From assembly GCF_000820305.1 (NCBI RefSeq), contig NZ_CDBH01000069.1:152755-216754 (forward strand): 64,000 nt of DNA. The letters run 5' to 3'. Both the position numbers and the translations under genes were made by a program. The number at the start of each line of letters is the position of its first letter. The stretch's first letter is position 1. Positions 8,340 through 17,639 of this stretch are shown in pieces. A model generated the notes under the pieces. It was not told where the DNA came from and did no database searches. It worked only from the letters and a program-made list of their open reading frames with translations. Source of the stretch: Aeromonas dhakensis. GTDB taxonomy: Bacteria > Pseudomonadota > Gammaproteobacteria > Enterobacterales > Aeromonadaceae.

Positions 8340-8430
8340 ATGCGATTCCATGGTGAGACGAAGGCAAGGGCCGAGGGCAGAGTAGCACGCACCGGGGGCG
8401 GCCGGACAAGGCGCGAGCGGTAAGCAAATG

Positions 8431-8455
8431 TAAAAAGGGAGCCGACAGGGCTCCC
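8431..8455 (-). terminator. Terminator of glgC
   Basis: On the minus strand GGGAGCC-CTGTC-GGCTCCC is followed by TTTTTA, just after the glgC stop. Confidence 0.8.
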
Positions 8456-8474
8456 GCTTGCCGGAGCGGCGGCA

Positions 8475-9746
8475 TCACAGCCTGGCCAGCATCTCCTTGG
8501 TGACCAGCACTATCCCCTGTTCGGAGCGGTAGAAGCGGCGGGCATCCTCGCTGGCGTTTTCCCCCACCACCAGCCCTTCCGGCAGCTTGCAGCCCTTGTC
8601 GATCACCACCCGGCGCAACCGGCAGCCCGGGCCTATCTCGACACCGGGGAAGATCACCGCCTGATCCAGAGTGCAGAAGGAGTCGACCCGCACATTGGTA
8701 AACAGCACCGAGCTCACGATGAAGGAGCCGCTGACGATGGTGCCGCCAGCAAACATGGAGTTGATGGTCATGCCGTGCTGGCCGTTTCTGTCCTGCACGA
8801 ACTTGGCGGGCGGGGTCATGTTCTGGCTGGTCCAGATGGGCCAGTCCTGATCGTAGATGTCGAGCTCGGGGGTGACGGAGGCGAGATCCATGTTGGCCTC
8901 CCAGAACGAATCCACCGTGCCCACGTCGCGCCAGTAGGGGCGCTTTTGCGGGCAGCAGCCGACGCAGGACATGCCGAACGGGTGGGCGTAGGCGGTGCCC
9001 TCTTGCACCACCCGCGGGATCACGTCCATGCCGAAATCGTGGTGGGAGGCCGGGTTGGCGAGATCCTCTTCCAGCAGCTGGTAGAGGTAGTCCGCCTCGA
9101 AGATGTAGATCCCCATGGAGGCCAGCGCGGTATCGGGCTTGCCCGGCATGGCGGGTGGGTTGGCGGGTTTTTCGACGAAGGCGTTGATCTTGCGATCCCC
9201 GTCCACCGCCATCACCCCGAAGGCGCTCGCCTCCTGGCGCGGTACCTCGATGCAGGCCACCGTCACCCTGGCCCCCATGTTGACGTGATCGAGCAGCATG
9301 GCGGCGTAATCCATCTTGTAGATGTGATCCCCCGCCAGCACCACCACATACCTGGGGCCGTGATCGCGAATGATGTCCAGGTTCTGGTAGACCGCATCGG
9401 CGGTGCCGCGATACCAGGTAACCTCGTCCACCCGTTGCTGGGCGGGCAGCAGGTCGATGAACTCGTTCATCTGGTAGCGCAAAAAGGACCAGCCGGACTG
9501 CAGGTGGCGCAGCAGGCTGTGGGATTTGTACTGGGTCACCACCCCGACCCGGCGAATGCCGGAGTTGATGCAGTTGGAGAGTACGAAGTCGATGATGCGG
9601 AACTTGCCGCCGAAGTGTACTGCCGGTTTCGCCCTGTTGTCCGTCAACTGTTTGAGGCGACTGCCCCGCCCTCCTGCGAGAACCAAGGCCATGGTCTCGT
9701 TCAGCAACTGTCTTGACTGTGCTGTATTGGCAGGTTGTAACGACAT
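8475..9746 (-). CDS. glgC: Glucose-1-phosphate adenylyltransferase
   Basis: 423 aa. Makes ADP-glucose from ATP and glucose-1-phosphate for glycogen synthesis. The N-terminal nucleotidyltransferase domain shows [21 protein letters not shown], and a C-terminal left-handed beta-helix occupies roughly the last third. No other glg gene is adjacent, as for one of the glgC copies in Vibrio-like genomes. Preceded by about 250 bp of non-coding DNA. Confidence 0.95.
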   Translation of the reverse strand: MSLQPANTAQSRQLLNETMALVLAGGRGSRLKQLTDNRAKPAVHFGGKFRIIDFVLSNCINSGIRRVGVVTQYKSHSLLRHLQSGWSFLRYQMNEFIDLLPAQQRVDEVTWYRGTADAVYQNLDIIRDHGPRYVVVLAGDHIYKMDYAAMLLDHVNMGARVTVACIEVPRQEASAFGVMAVDGDRKINAFVEKPANPPAMPGKPDTALASMGIYIFEADYLYQLLEEDLANPASHHDFGMDVIPRVVQEGTAYAHPFGMSCVGCCPQKRPYWRDVGTVDSFWEANMDLASVTPELDIYDQDWPIWTSQNMTPPAKFVQDRNGQHGMTINSMFAGGTIVSGSFIVSSVLFTNVRVDSFCTLDQAVIFPGVEIGPGCRLRRVVIDKGCKLPEGLVVGENASEDARRFYRSEQGIVLVTKEMLARL

Positions 9747-9956
9747 TTAATACCCCTTTATTGATAGAACTCTTTGATGGTGCCTCCTTTGAAGCCGGTA
9801 TGAAAGAGCTTTCACTCACACTTCTCGCATGGTTTTTCGGTCAAGTGATGGTTTTGTCATTTTTGGTGACAGATTTTGTCGCAGATGGGCCGTTCGTTCA
9901 CCAGATGTCACTGTCTGCTACGGGCGAGCGAGGAGGGGGGAGGCAGCCGGGATATG

Positions 9957-9982
9957 CAAACACCCGCCGGGGCGGGTGTTTG
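9957..9982. terminator. Long inverted repeat after pilU
   Basis: CAAACACCCGCC and GGCGGGTGTTTG form a near-perfect stem just after the pilU stop. Neither side has a T run, so factor-independent termination is uncertain. The stretch from 9747 to 9956 holds the glgC leader; no other gene is seen there. Confidence 0.45.
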
Positions 9983-10003
9983 CAGGCACAAGGGGGAGAC
10001 GGG

Positions 10004-11143
10004 TCAGAACAGATCGTCCTTCTCGTCCTTGGTGGGTTCCAGGCTCCAGCCGGTGGCATCGCTGCTGCTGGCGATCTGGCCCTTCTCCTTCCACAGCTTG
10101 ATCTTGAGGCGCAGGTTGTTGGCCGAATCGGCGTTCTTCACTGCCTCTTCTTCCTCGATCACCCCTTCGACCACCAGATCGAACAGAGCGCTGTCGAAGG
10201 TGACCATGCCGAGGGCCTTGGACTTCTCCATCACCTCCTTGAGGCCGCCAAACTCGCCGCGCTTGACCATGTCGCGGATGGTGTGGGTGCCCAGCATGAT
10301 CTCTACCGCAGCCCGGCGGCCGCCATCAGTGGTTTTCACCAGCCGCTGGGAGACAAACGCCTTGAGGTTGTTGCCAAGGTCGTTGAGCAGCTGGGGCCGG
10401 CGCTCTTCCGGGAAGAAGTTGATGATGCGGTCCAGCGCCTGGTTGGCGTTGTTGGCGTGCAGGGTGGAGATGGCCAGGTGGCCGGTTTCCGAGAAGGCCA
10501 GCGCGTGCTCCATGGTTTCGCGATCGCGAATTTCGCCGATAAGGATCACGTCCGGCGCCTGGCGCAGGGTGTTTTTCAGGGCGGCGTGGAAGCTGCGGGT
10601 ATCCACCCCCACCTCCCGCTGGTTGATGATGCTCTTGCGGTGGCGGTGCACGAACTCCACCGGATCCTCGATGGTGATGATGTGGCCGCCGCTGTTGCGG
10701 TTGCGATGGTCGATCAGGGCTGCGAGCGAGGTGGATTTGCCCGAACCGGTGCCGCCGACGAACAGCACCAGCCCCCGTTTCTCCATGATGGTGTCGAGCA
10801 GCACGGTGGGCAGTTTCAAGTCCTCGAAGCGAGGGATCTCGGTCTTGATGTTGCGCGCCACCAGGGAGACTTCGTTGCGCTGCTTGAAGATGTTGATCCG
10901 AAAGCGCCCTATCTGGGGCAGGGAGATGGCGAGGTTCATCTCCAGCTCCTTTTCAAACTGCTGCTTCTGCTCGCCGTCCATGATGGCGTCGGCTATGCTG
11001 GCCACCTCGCCGGGCTCGAGCGGCGTCTCGCTCAAGGGGCGCAGGCCGCCGTTGAACTTGGCACAGGGGGGCGCGCCGGTCGACAGATAGAGGTCTGAGC
11101 CGTCCTGCTTGGCCAGGATCTGTAGCATGTCTCGCAATTCCAT
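10004..11143 (-). CDS. pilU: Type IV pilus retraction ATPase PilU
   Basis: 379 aa secretion NTPase of the PilT/PilU group. N-terminal PAS-like domain with DGSDLYLSTGAPPCAKFNG, Walker A GGTGSGKS, Asp box, Walker B LIGEIRDRETM and a His box around STLHANNANQALDRI. A C-terminal extension ending DEKDDLF is typical of PilU rather than PilT. It works with PilT to retract type IV pili. The start at 11143 (MELRDMLQI) matches the family; the frame is open seven codons further. PilT is not in the window. Confidence 0.92.
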   Translation of the reverse strand: MELRDMLQILAKQDGSDLYLSTGAPPCAKFNGGLRPLSETPLEPGEVASIADAIMDGEQKQQFEKELEMNLAISLPQIGRFRINIFKQRNEVSLVARNIKTEIPRFEDLKLPTVLLDTIMEKRGLVLFVGGTGSGKSTSLAALIDHRNRNSGGHIITIEDPVEFVHRHRKSIINQREVGVDTRSFHAALKNTLRQAPDVILIGEIRDRETMEHALAFSETGHLAISTLHANNANQALDRIINFFPEERRPQLLNDLGNNLKAFVSQRLVKTTDGGRRAAVEIMLGTHTIRDMVKRGEFGGLKEVMEKSKALGMVTFDSALFDLVVEGVIEEEEAVKNADSANNLRLKIKLWKEKGQIASSSDATGWSLEPTKDEKDDLF

Positions 11144-11202
11144 GGTTTTTGCCTCGTCTATCAAGGAGATGCCTTGCTGGGGATGTTATTGAGTGTACAG
11201 CG

Positions 11203-11559
11203 TCAGGCGCCGGTGAGTTTCTCGCGAAAGACAAAAAAGACTGCGCCCAGGATGCAGAGGCCAGCCCACAGGTAATCCCATTTCAGATCCTCTTTCAGAT
11301 AGAAGATGGAGAAGGGGACGAACACGGTGAGGGTGATCACCTCCTGCAGGATCTTGAGCTGGCCGACGGAGAGCACGGTATGGCCGATGCGGTTGGCGGG
11401 TACCTGCAGCAGGTATTCGAACAGCGCTATTCCCCAGCTCACCAGGGCGGCGATGATCCAGGGTTTGTGATTCATACTCTTGAGGTGGGCGTACCAGGCG
11501 AAGGTCATAAAAACGTTGCTGCACAGCAGCAGGCCGATGCTGGTAAAGATAGGGTTCAT
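11203..11559 (-). CDS. DMT family protein (DUF486)
   Basis: 118 aa with four hydrophobic helices (MNPIFTSIGLLLCSNVFMTFAWYAHLK...), the size and pattern of DUF486 small membrane proteins of the drug/metabolite transporter superfamily. A strong ribosome site (AAAGGAGAA) sits eight bases before the ATG at 11559. Substrate unknown. It is preceded by a short divergent region shared with the solute-binding protein gene at 11673. Confidence 0.85.
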   Translation of the reverse strand: MNPIFTSIGLLLCSNVFMTFAWYAHLKSMNHKPWIIAALVSWGIALFEYLLQVPANRIGHTVLSVGQLKILQEVITLTVFVPFSIFYLKEDLKWDYLWAGLCILGAVFFVFREKLTGA

Positions 11560-11672
11560 TAGGTTCTCCTTTAAAATCAATCGCATTTTATCGCCGAACC
11601 ATGGGTTCTCATAAGTGGGGCGGCAGGGTATTTTTAATCCATCAAGGATGAAGAGACAGAGGGTTGTACGAG

Positions 11673-12404
11673 ATGGGCAAGACAAGCTGGGGTGTGCTTG
11701 GTCTGCTGTTTGCCTGCCAGGTGCACGGTGCGCCGACCCTGACGGTAGCCACCGATGTCTGGCCACCGTTTCGAATTGAAATGCCGGACGGTCGGCTGGG
11801 CGGACTGGACATGGATATCTTGCAGCAGTTGCAGCGGCGCAGCGGCATCCGCTTCGAAGTGAAGCAGGTTCCCTGGGGGCGGGCGCTCAAACAGATGCAG
11901 ACCGGTCAGGTGGACCTGATGATCGGGCTGGCCATGACGGCGGAGCGGGCGACCTTCATCGACTATCTGCAGCCGGCCTATTACCAGTGCCGGCCCGCCT
12001 TCTATGGCAAGGGGACTGAGGTCTCGACCCTGCGCAGCTATGCCGATCTGCAGGGGCACAGGGTGGGTTACGTGCTCAATTCGGCCTATTTCGAACCGTT
12101 CGATTCCGACAGCCGGCTCGACAAGCACGGGGTGCCCACCGAGGAGCAGCTGCTGCGCATGGTGCAGCGCGGCCATCTGCCCTTGATGATCGGCACCGAC
12201 TGCCAGGTGGACTATGCCCTGAGCCGGGGCAAGGAGGCGGGGCTGCGCAAGGCAGCCTACCAGCCATCCCAGCCCGTGGTGCTCTATCTGGGCATGAGCA
12301 AGCGCTCCCCCCACCAGGCGCTGCAGCAACCGCTGGCGCTGGCCCTGCAGGAGCTGGTGGCAAGCGGTGACATCGCCACCCTCGCCAAGCCTTACCAGCC
12401 TTGA
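11673..12404 (+). CDS. Periplasmic solute-binding protein (SBP_bac_3-like)
   Basis: 243 aa from the ATG at 11673; a TTG three codons upstream is an alternative start. A signal peptide ends near HGA, then TLTVATDVWPPFRIEMPDG begins an amino-acid-binding-type domain. It is distantly related to the two tandem proteins at 1-1037. It lies about 100 bp upstream of btuC on the same strand but does not resemble BtuF, so it is probably not part of the B12 transporter. Confidence 0.8.
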   Translation: MGKTSWGVLGLLFACQVHGAPTLTVATDVWPPFRIEMPDGRLGGLDMDILQQLQRRSGIRFEVKQVPWGRALKQMQTGQVDLMIGLAMTAERATFIDYLQPAYYQCRPAFYGKGTEVSTLRSYADLQGHRVGYVLNSAYFEPFDSDSRLDKHGVPTEEQLLRMVQRGHLPLMIGTDCQVDYALSRGKEAGLRKAAYQPSQPVVLYLGMSKRSPHQALQQPLALALQELVASGDIATLAKPYQP

Positions 12405-12503
12405 CCTTGGGTGGTAACACGCTGTTATCATGACTTTTTCATGCTGGTGCCCGGTGGCTGACGCCGCCCGGGCACGGGTCACTCTCACCTTCGGGGAGCC
12501 TCT

Positions 12504-13511
12504 GTGTATCTCTCTTTGCTCGCCCGCCAGCAGCGCTGGCAGCGGCGCTGGTTGCTCGGCCTGCTGCTGCTGACCCTGGCGCTGTTTCTCTTCTCCCTGA
12601 TCTGGGGCGAATTCCTGCTGTTGCCCTGGCACCCCTTGGGGGAGCTCGAGCAGCGCATTCTGCTGGAGCTGCGTCTGCCGCGCGCCCTGCTGGCCCTGCT
12701 GGCGGGGGCTGCGCTCGCCTGCGGTGGCGCCGTGCTGCAGGTGATGCTGCACAACCCGGTGGCCGAACCCGGCCTGCTCGGCGTCTCGAGCGGGGCGGGA
12801 TTGGCCGCCATGGTGGCGATGGCGGTGGCCAAGGCCCTCGGCGTCTATCTGCCGGGCTGGGGGTTGTCGCTGGCAGCCTTCGGTGGCGCCCTGCTGGTGA
12901 CCATGCTGCTGATACGGCTGGCGCGCCGGGCCCGGCTCGGTCACGCCAGGCTGCTGCTGTTCGGGGTCGCCATCGGCATCCTCAGCAACGCCGCCATGAC
13001 CTGGCTGATGTACTTTGCCGATGACGGCTCCTTGCGTGAATTCATGTTCTGGATGATGGGGAGCCTCGCCTATGGCAGCCAGCAATTCGCCTGGTGGTGG
13101 CTGCTGTTCCCCCTGGCCCTCGGCTGGCTTGGCTGGCAGGGCAAGGCGCTGCAGCAACTGCTGCTGGGAGAGACCCAGGCCCGCCTGATGGGGCTCGATG
13201 TGGACAAGATGCGGGTGCGGCTGGTGCTGGCGGTCTGCTTGCTCACCGGGATGGCGGTGGCACTGTGCGGCGTCATCGGCTTCGTCGGGCTGGTGGTGCC
13301 CCATCTGCTGCGCCTGTGCGGCGGCAGCGATCAGCGCTTCCTGCTGCCCGCCTCGGCGCTGGGGGGCGGCGCCCTGCTGCTGGCGGCCGATCTCATCGCC
13401 CGCTCCGCCCTGCGAGCGGGGGAGCTGCCCATCGGGGTCATCACCGCCTCGGTCGGCGCTCCGCTCTTTATCTATCTGTTGTTGAGGCAAGATGCCCATG
13501 CCAGCACCTGA
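12504..13511 (+). CDS. btuC: Vitamin B12 ABC transporter permease BtuC
   Basis: 335 aa FecCD-type permease with about ten transmembrane helices. Typical motifs are RLPRALLALLAGAALACGGAVLQ and GFVGLVVPHLLR. Starts with GTG after a GGGGAG ribosome site. It overlaps btuD by 20 bp. Together with BtuD and a BtuF encoded elsewhere it imports cobalamin across the inner membrane. I see no cobalamin riboswitch in the ~100 bp leader. Confidence 0.92.
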   Translation: MYLSLLARQQRWQRRWLLGLLLLTLALFLFSLIWGEFLLLPWHPLGELEQRILLELRLPRALLALLAGAALACGGAVLQVMLHNPVAEPGLLGVSSGAGLAAMVAMAVAKALGVYLPGWGLSLAAFGGALLVTMLLIRLARRARLGHARLLLFGVAIGILSNAAMTWLMYFADDGSLREFMFWMMGSLAYGSQQFAWWWLLFPLALGWLGWQGKALQQLLLGETQARLMGLDVDKMRVRLVLAVCLLTGMAVALCGVIGFVGLVVPHLLRLCGGSDQRFLLPASALGGGALLLAADLIARSALRAGELPIGVITASVGAPLFIYLLLRQDAHAST

Positions 13512-14283
13512 TCACCTCGGGGGTCAGCCTCCCTTGCTGGCGGCCCGCGCCCTCGCCGTCGCCAACCGGCTCGCCCCCCTCGACCTTGCCTGGCAGGGGG
13601 GCCAGCTGGTGGCCCTGCTCGGCCCCAACGGCAGCGGCAAGTCGACCCTGCTCGGCGCCCTGGCCGGCCTCTTGTCAGGGCAAGGGGAGGTGCACATCGG
13701 CGGCGAGTCGCTGGCGGACTTGAGCTGGCCGGAACTGGCGCAGCGGCGCGCCATGCTGCCCCAGCGCCAGCCCCAGCTGTTCCATATCCCGGTGTTTCAG
13801 GTGCTGAGCCTGGGGCTCGATGAGGCTCAACCTGCGGCCAGACAGAACGAGGCTATTCAGGCGCTGTGCCAGGCGCTGGAGCTGGAAGCCTTGCTGGCGC
13901 GGGATTTCAGCCGGTTGTCTGGTGGGGAGCAGCAGCGGGTGCTGATCGCCCGCACCCTGCTGCAGGTGTGGCCGAGCCTAAACCCGGGCGAACGGATACT
14001 GCTGCTGGACGAGCCGCTGGCCGGGCTCGATCTGCACCATCAACTGGCGCTGCTGCGGCTGCTCAAGCAGCTGGCCGGGCAGGGGCTGCTGGTGGTGCTC
14101 GCCATTCACGACATTAACCTGGCCATCGACTGGGCCGATCGCCTGCTCTGTCTGCAACAGGGGCGGGTGGTACGGGAGGGGGGCGTCGAGCTGGTGGACG
14201 AGGCGCTGCTGGCACAGGTATTCCAGATCAAGACCGAGCGCATCGAGGCGGGTGGCCGGGTCTGGTTTATGCCCAGTTTGTAG
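13492..14283 (+). CDS. btuD: Vitamin B12 ABC transporter ATP-binding protein BtuD
   Basis: 263 aa ABC ATPase. Walker A GPNGSGKST, signature LSGGEQQRV and Walker B ILLLDEPLAGLD are intact, and the H-loop is in VLAIHDINLA. The start could be the ATG at 13492 or 13498; both overlap the end of btuC in another frame, indicating coupling. Cytoplasmic energiser of BtuCD. Confidence 0.92.
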   Translation: MPMPAPDHLGGQPPLLAARALAVANRLAPLDLAWQGGQLVALLGPNGSGKSTLLGALAGLLSGQGEVHIGGESLADLSWPELAQRRAMLPQRQPQLFHIPVFQVLSLGLDEAQPAARQNEAIQALCQALELEALLARDFSRLSGGEQQRVLIARTLLQVWPSLNPGERILLLDEPLAGLDLHHQLALLRLLKQLAGQGLLVVLAIHDINLAIDWADRLLCLQQGRVVREGGVELVDEALLAQVFQIKTERIEAGGRVWFMPSL

Positions 14284-14314
14284 GAGCGGGGCGCGGCCTA
14301 GTCGGCCGCCCAAG

Positions 14315-14350
14315 AAAAAGGGGCCAGTATCGAACATACTGGCCCCTTTG
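14315..14350. terminator. Bidirectional terminator between btuD and aroH
   Basis: AAAGGGGCCAGTAT / ATACTGGCCCCTTT hairpin. The minus strand has five T (ending aroH) and the plus strand has TTTGCTTATT (ending btuCD). Confidence 0.82.
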
Positions 14351-14362
14351 CTTATTGGCTGT

Positions 14363-15424
14363 TCAGCCCAGCTTGTGCAGGCGCACCTGGGCGGCCTCGG
14401 CCAGCATGGCCAGCAGGGTTTCGGTATCGCTCCAGGAGAGGCAGGCATCGGTGATGCTCTGGCCGAAGGTGGCGGCGCAGCCGTTCTCCACGTCCTGCCG
14501 CCCTTCCACCAGGAAACTCTCGGCCATGATGCCGGCGATGCCGGTGCGGCCGCGGCGCAGCTGATCGCAGATGTCCTGCGCCACCAGCAGCTGGCGACGG
14601 TGATCCTTCATGCTGTTGCCGTGGCTGAAATCCACCACCAGCCGCTCGGGCAGGCCAACGTCGGCCAGCGCTTCGCAGGCCTCGTCGATGCTGGCGGTGT
14701 CGTAGTTGGGTCTGTGGCCGCCGCGCAGGATCACGTGGCCATAGGGGTTACCGGCGGTGCGGTAGATGGTCATCTTGCCGTCCTTGTCCGGGGAGTAGAA
14801 GATGTGGCTGTGACGGGCGGCGCGCACCGCATCGATGGCGATGCGGGTGTTGCCGTCGGTGCCGTTCTTGAAACCGACCGGGCAGGAGAGGGCGGAGGCC
14901 ATCTCGCGGTGTACCTGAGATTCGGTGGTGCGCGCGCCGATGGCGCCCCAGGTGATGAGGTCGCTGATGTACTGGCCGGTCACCATGTCGAGAAACTCGG
15001 TGGCGGTGGGCATGCCGAGGGCGTTGATGTCCACCAGCAGCTTGCGGGCCAGTTTCAGCCCTTCGTTGACGTCGAAGCTGCCATCGAGGCGCGGATCATT
15101 GATGAGGCCTTTCCAGCCGACGATGGTGCGCGGCTTCTCGAAGTAGGTGCGCATCACGATGCACAGGCTCTCTTTATACCGCTCGCGCAGGGCATTGAGG
15201 CGCAGGGCGTACTCGTGGGCGGCGGCCGGATCGTGAATGGAACAGGGACCGACGATGACCAGCAGGCGCTGATCCTCACCGGCCAGGATCGCTTCCACTT
15301 CGCGGCGGGCATCCAGCAGGTTCTGGGCTACGGTGTCGCTTAACGGGAAGGCGTGCGCCAGCTCGCTGGGAGTGATCAGGGACTCCAGGCGACGGGTGCG
15401 CAATTCATCGGTGTGAATGGACAT
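14363..15424 (-). CDS. aroH: 3-deoxy-7-phosphoheptulonate synthase, AroH-like (Trp-sensitive type)
   Basis: 353 aa class I DAHP synthase, the first step of the shikimate pathway (PEP + erythrose-4-phosphate). Landmarks are LLVIVGPCSIHD, YFEKPRT, GARTTESQ, PVGFKNGTDG and DFSHGNS. The N-terminus (TDELRTRRLESLITPSELA) and core (TGQYISDLITWGAIGARTTES) resemble E. coli AroH more than AroG, so tryptophan feedback is inferred. The start at 15424 matches AroH; the longer open frame overlaps leader structures. Convergent with btuCD. Confidence 0.9.
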   Translation of the reverse strand: MSIHTDELRTRRLESLITPSELAHAFPLSDTVAQNLLDARREVEAILAGEDQRLLVIVGPCSIHDPAAAHEYALRLNALRERYKESLCIVMRTYFEKPRTIVGWKGLINDPRLDGSFDVNEGLKLARKLLVDINALGMPTATEFLDMVTGQYISDLITWGAIGARTTESQVHREMASALSCPVGFKNGTDGNTRIAIDAVRAARHSHIFYSPDKDGKMTIYRTAGNPYGHVILRGGHRPNYDTASIDEACEALADVGLPERLVVDFSHGNSMKDHRRQLLVAQDICDQLRRGRTGIAGIMAESFLVEGRQDVENGCAATFGQSITDACLSWSDTETLLAMLAEAAQVRLHKLG

Positions 15425-15505
15425 ACGACTCGATTCTCGAAATGGGTGGCGTGGGCAGTAGCGTTGACTGAGTGCCAGAAAAGGCAAAGGGATAAAATAA
15501 AGCAA

Positions 15506-15562
15506 AAAACCCCTGATGGAAACCTCGAGGGGCTCTGATAGGATGTGAGCCCCAAAACGATT
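15506..15562 (-). promoter_or_regulatory. Candidate attenuator in the aroH leader
   Basis: On the minus strand GGGGCTC (about 15549-15555) and GAGCCCC (about 15531-15537) are perfect inverted repeats. The latter also overlaps CCCCT, which pairs with AGGGG just before TTTTTTGC (15500-15512). The two hairpins are mutually exclusive, as in antiterminator/terminator pairs. No leader peptide with clustered Trp codons was found, so the signal is unknown. Confidence 0.35.
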
Positions 15563-15580
15563 CCAAATGAGGTAGATAGC

Positions 15581-15961
15581 GTGGCAAAGCCAGGGGCAAC
15601 CGGGGTCACCCGCATCATCAATGCAACCGGTTACAGCATGAAGGGGCTCAAGTCAGCCTGGATCAACGAGGCCGCTTTCCGGCAGGAGCTGATGCTGATC
15701 CTGCTGCTGATGCCGCTGGCGTTCTGGATCGGCGATACCCTCGATCAGATCCTGCTGCTCATCTGCATCAGCTGGCTGGTGGTGATCGTCGAGGTGCTCA
15801 ACTCCGCGGTCGAAGCGGTGGTGGATCGCATCGGCTCCGAACATCACGAGCTCTCCGGTCGCGCCAAGGATCTGGGCTCCGCCGCCGTCTTCATCGCGCT
15901 GGCCCTCAACGCCCTGGTGTGGGGCGCCCTGGTGGGTCGCAACCTGCTGGGTTGGTGGTAA
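15581..15961 (+). CDS. dgkA: Diacylglycerol kinase
   Basis: 126 aa, three-helix integral membrane kinase that phosphorylates diacylglycerol, recycling it from membrane-derived oligosaccharide synthesis. The signature EVLNSAVEAVVDR is present. A GTG start (MAKPGATGVTR) is preceded by GAGGT. Close in length to E. coli DgkA (122 aa). Divergent from aroH, sharing a 156 bp intergenic region. Confidence 0.94.
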   Translation: MAKPGATGVTRIINATGYSMKGLKSAWINEAAFRQELMLILLLMPLAFWIGDTLDQILLLICISWLVVIVEVLNSAVEAVVDRIGSEHHELSGRAKDLGSAAVFIALALNALVWGALVGRNLLGWW

Positions 15962-15984
15962 GCCGGGCCTCATTTTCTGTCGCG

Positions 15985-16080
15985 TATTTTCCTGCTCTCT
16001 TTGCAAGAGGGCTGGATGAGGGAGGTTTCATCTCCCCCTCATCCCCACCCCTGCTCCCGTGAGGGGAGAGGGGGATAAAG
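15985..16080. repeat. Palindromic intergenic sequence
   Basis: CTCCCCCTCATCCCC and its near-complement around CCCGTGAGGGGAGAGGGGG form a long imperfect hairpin between dgkA and serA. Sequences of this type occur as dispersed intergenic palindromes in many gammaproteobacteria. Copy number elsewhere in the genome cannot be judged here. Confidence 0.4.
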
Positions 16081-16117
16081 GCGCAACGATGCGGATCTGC
16101 GCTGAGCATCGCAGCAT

Positions 16118-16147
16118 AAAAAAGCCCGTCATCACGACGGGCTTTTT
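16118..16147. terminator. Bidirectional terminator between dgkA and serA
   Basis: AAAAAGCCCGTC-ATCA-CGACGGGCTTTTT has T runs on both strands and ends both converging genes. Confidence 0.88.
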
Positions 16148-16168
16148 GCTGAACGGCTGTGAGGCTGA

Positions 16169-17401
16169 TCAGTGCAGGATGCGGGCACGGATGGTGCCGC
16201 CGATCTCCTTGAGCTTGGCCAGCGCCTTCTCGCTGTGTTCGGTCTCCACGTCGATCACCACGTAGCCGATGTGGCTGCTGGTCTGCAGGTATTGACCGGC
16301 GATGTTGATCCCCTCGTCGGCGAAGATCTGGTTGATCTGGTTCATCACGCCAGGCTGGTTGCGGTGAATGTGCAGCAGGCGGCTGGAGCCCTTGTGACCC
16401 GGCAGGGAGACTTCCGGGAAGTTGACGGCGGAGAGGGTAGAGCCGTTGTCGGAGTATTTGACCAGCTTGTTGGCCACTTCCAGCCCGATGTTCTCCTGGG
16501 CCTCCTGGGTGGAGCCGCCGATGTGCGGGGTCAGGATCACGTTGTCCAGCCCGCGCAGCGGGGTGAGGAACTCCTCGTCGTTGGACTTGGGCTCCACCGG
16601 GAAGACGTCGATGGCGGCGCCGGCGAGGTGGCCGCTTTTGATGACGTCGGCCAGGGCATCGATATCCACCACGGTACCGCGGGAGGCGTTGATGAAGATG
16701 GCGCCCGGTTTCATCATGCGCAGCTGCTCGGCACCGATGAGATCCTTGGTGGAGGCGGTCTCAGGCACGTGCAGGCTGATGACGTCGGACATGTTGAGCA
16801 GCTCGACCATGCTCGGCACCTGGATGGCGTTGCCGAGCGAGAGCTTGTTCTCGATGTCGTAGTAGTAGACCTTCATGCCGATGCTCTCGGCGATGATGCC
16901 AAGCTGGGTGCCGATGTGGCCGTAGCCGATGATGCCGAGCTTCTTGCCACGGGCTTCTACCGAACGGTTGGCCAGTTTCTCCCACACACCGCGATGGCAC
17001 TTGGCGTTCTTCTCCGGGATGCCGCGCAGCAGCAGCAGGATCTCCCCCAGCACCAGTTCGGCCACCGAGCGGGTGTTGGAGAAGGGGGCGTTGAACACCG
17101 GGATGCCGCGCAGGTGGGCGGCATCCAGGGAGACCTGGTTGGTGCCGATGCAGAAGCAGCCGATGGCCACCAGCTTGTTGGCGGCATCCAGTACCTTCTC
17201 GGTGATCTGGGTGCGCGAGCGCAGCCCTACGAAATGCACGTCACGAATACGCTCGATCAGCTCTTCTTCGGAGAGAGAGGTCTTCAGATACTCCACACTG
17301 GTGTAACCTGCGGCACGAAAGGTTTCCACTGTGTTGGGGTGAACCCCCTCCAGCAGCAGCACCTTGATTTTATCCTTGTCCAGTGAAAACTTGGCGGTCA
17401 T
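16169..17401 (-). CDS. serA: D-3-phosphoglycerate dehydrogenase
   Basis: 410 aa, same length as E. coli SerA. Oxidises 3-phosphoglycerate in the first step of serine synthesis. It has the Rossmann motif GYGHIGTQLG, the catalytic-domain HIGGSTQEAQ, and a C-terminal ACT domain (RLLHIHRNQPGVMNQINQIFADEGINIAGQYLQT) that mediates serine feedback. The start at 17401 (MTAKFSLDKDKIKVLLLEG) matches the family, although the frame is open 41 codons further. Confidence 0.96.
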   Translation of the reverse strand: MTAKFSLDKDKIKVLLLEGVHPNTVETFRAAGYTSVEYLKTSLSEEELIERIRDVHFVGLRSRTQITEKVLDAANKLVAIGCFCIGTNQVSLDAAHLRGIPVFNAPFSNTRSVAELVLGEILLLLRGIPEKNAKCHRGVWEKLANRSVEARGKKLGIIGYGHIGTQLGIIAESIGMKVYYYDIENKLSLGNAIQVPSMVELLNMSDVISLHVPETASTKDLIGAEQLRMMKPGAIFINASRGTVVDIDALADVIKSGHLAGAAIDVFPVEPKSNDEEFLTPLRGLDNVILTPHIGGSTQEAQENIGLEVANKLVKYSDNGSTLSAVNFPEVSLPGHKGSSRLLHIHRNQPGVMNQINQIFADEGINIAGQYLQTSSHIGYVVIDVETEHSEKALAKLKEIGGTIRARILH

Positions 17402-17566
17402 GACGATCCCTCTATGTTTGCAAAAGTGAGTGCAGATATGGTGTGTGAAGAAAACCGTAAAGTAGCAAAAACGTTGGGGAGAGGGAATATTTGTGACGAA
17501 AGTCAAATTCTTTGAAGTTTTCAACGATAGTTGTAAACGAGGGTTTGCAACTCATTGAGCAACAAA

Positions 17567-17591
17567 TAAAAACGGCGCCATGGGGCGCCGT
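17567..17591 (-). terminator. Terminator downstream of rpiA and its 3' remnant
   Basis: ACGGCGCC-CCAT-GGCGCCGT on the minus strand is followed by TTTTATTTG. It lies beyond the duplicated rpiA tail, as expected if it belonged to the older copy. Confidence 0.75.
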
Positions 17592-17639
17592 CTTTCATTG
17601 CGAAGGGATCATGGGTGACCTGATCCTGTCCATCGAAGG

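Noticed and set aside
11664..12404. The solute-binding protein upstream of btuCD as BtuF.
   Set aside because: Its sequence is of the amino-acid-binding SBP_bac_3 type and lacks the BtuF/FecB-like single-helix-backbone pattern.
12405..12503. Possible cobalamin riboswitch before btuC.
   Set aside because: The leader is under 100 bp and lacks the B12-box and the long aptamer stems.
15405..15599. Phe-rich short ORF across the aroH leader as a possible attenuator leader peptide.
   Set aside because: The Phe codons come from the T-rich terminator tail itself, after the hairpin rather than before it; it starts with TTG without a ribosome site and overlaps dgkA antisense.
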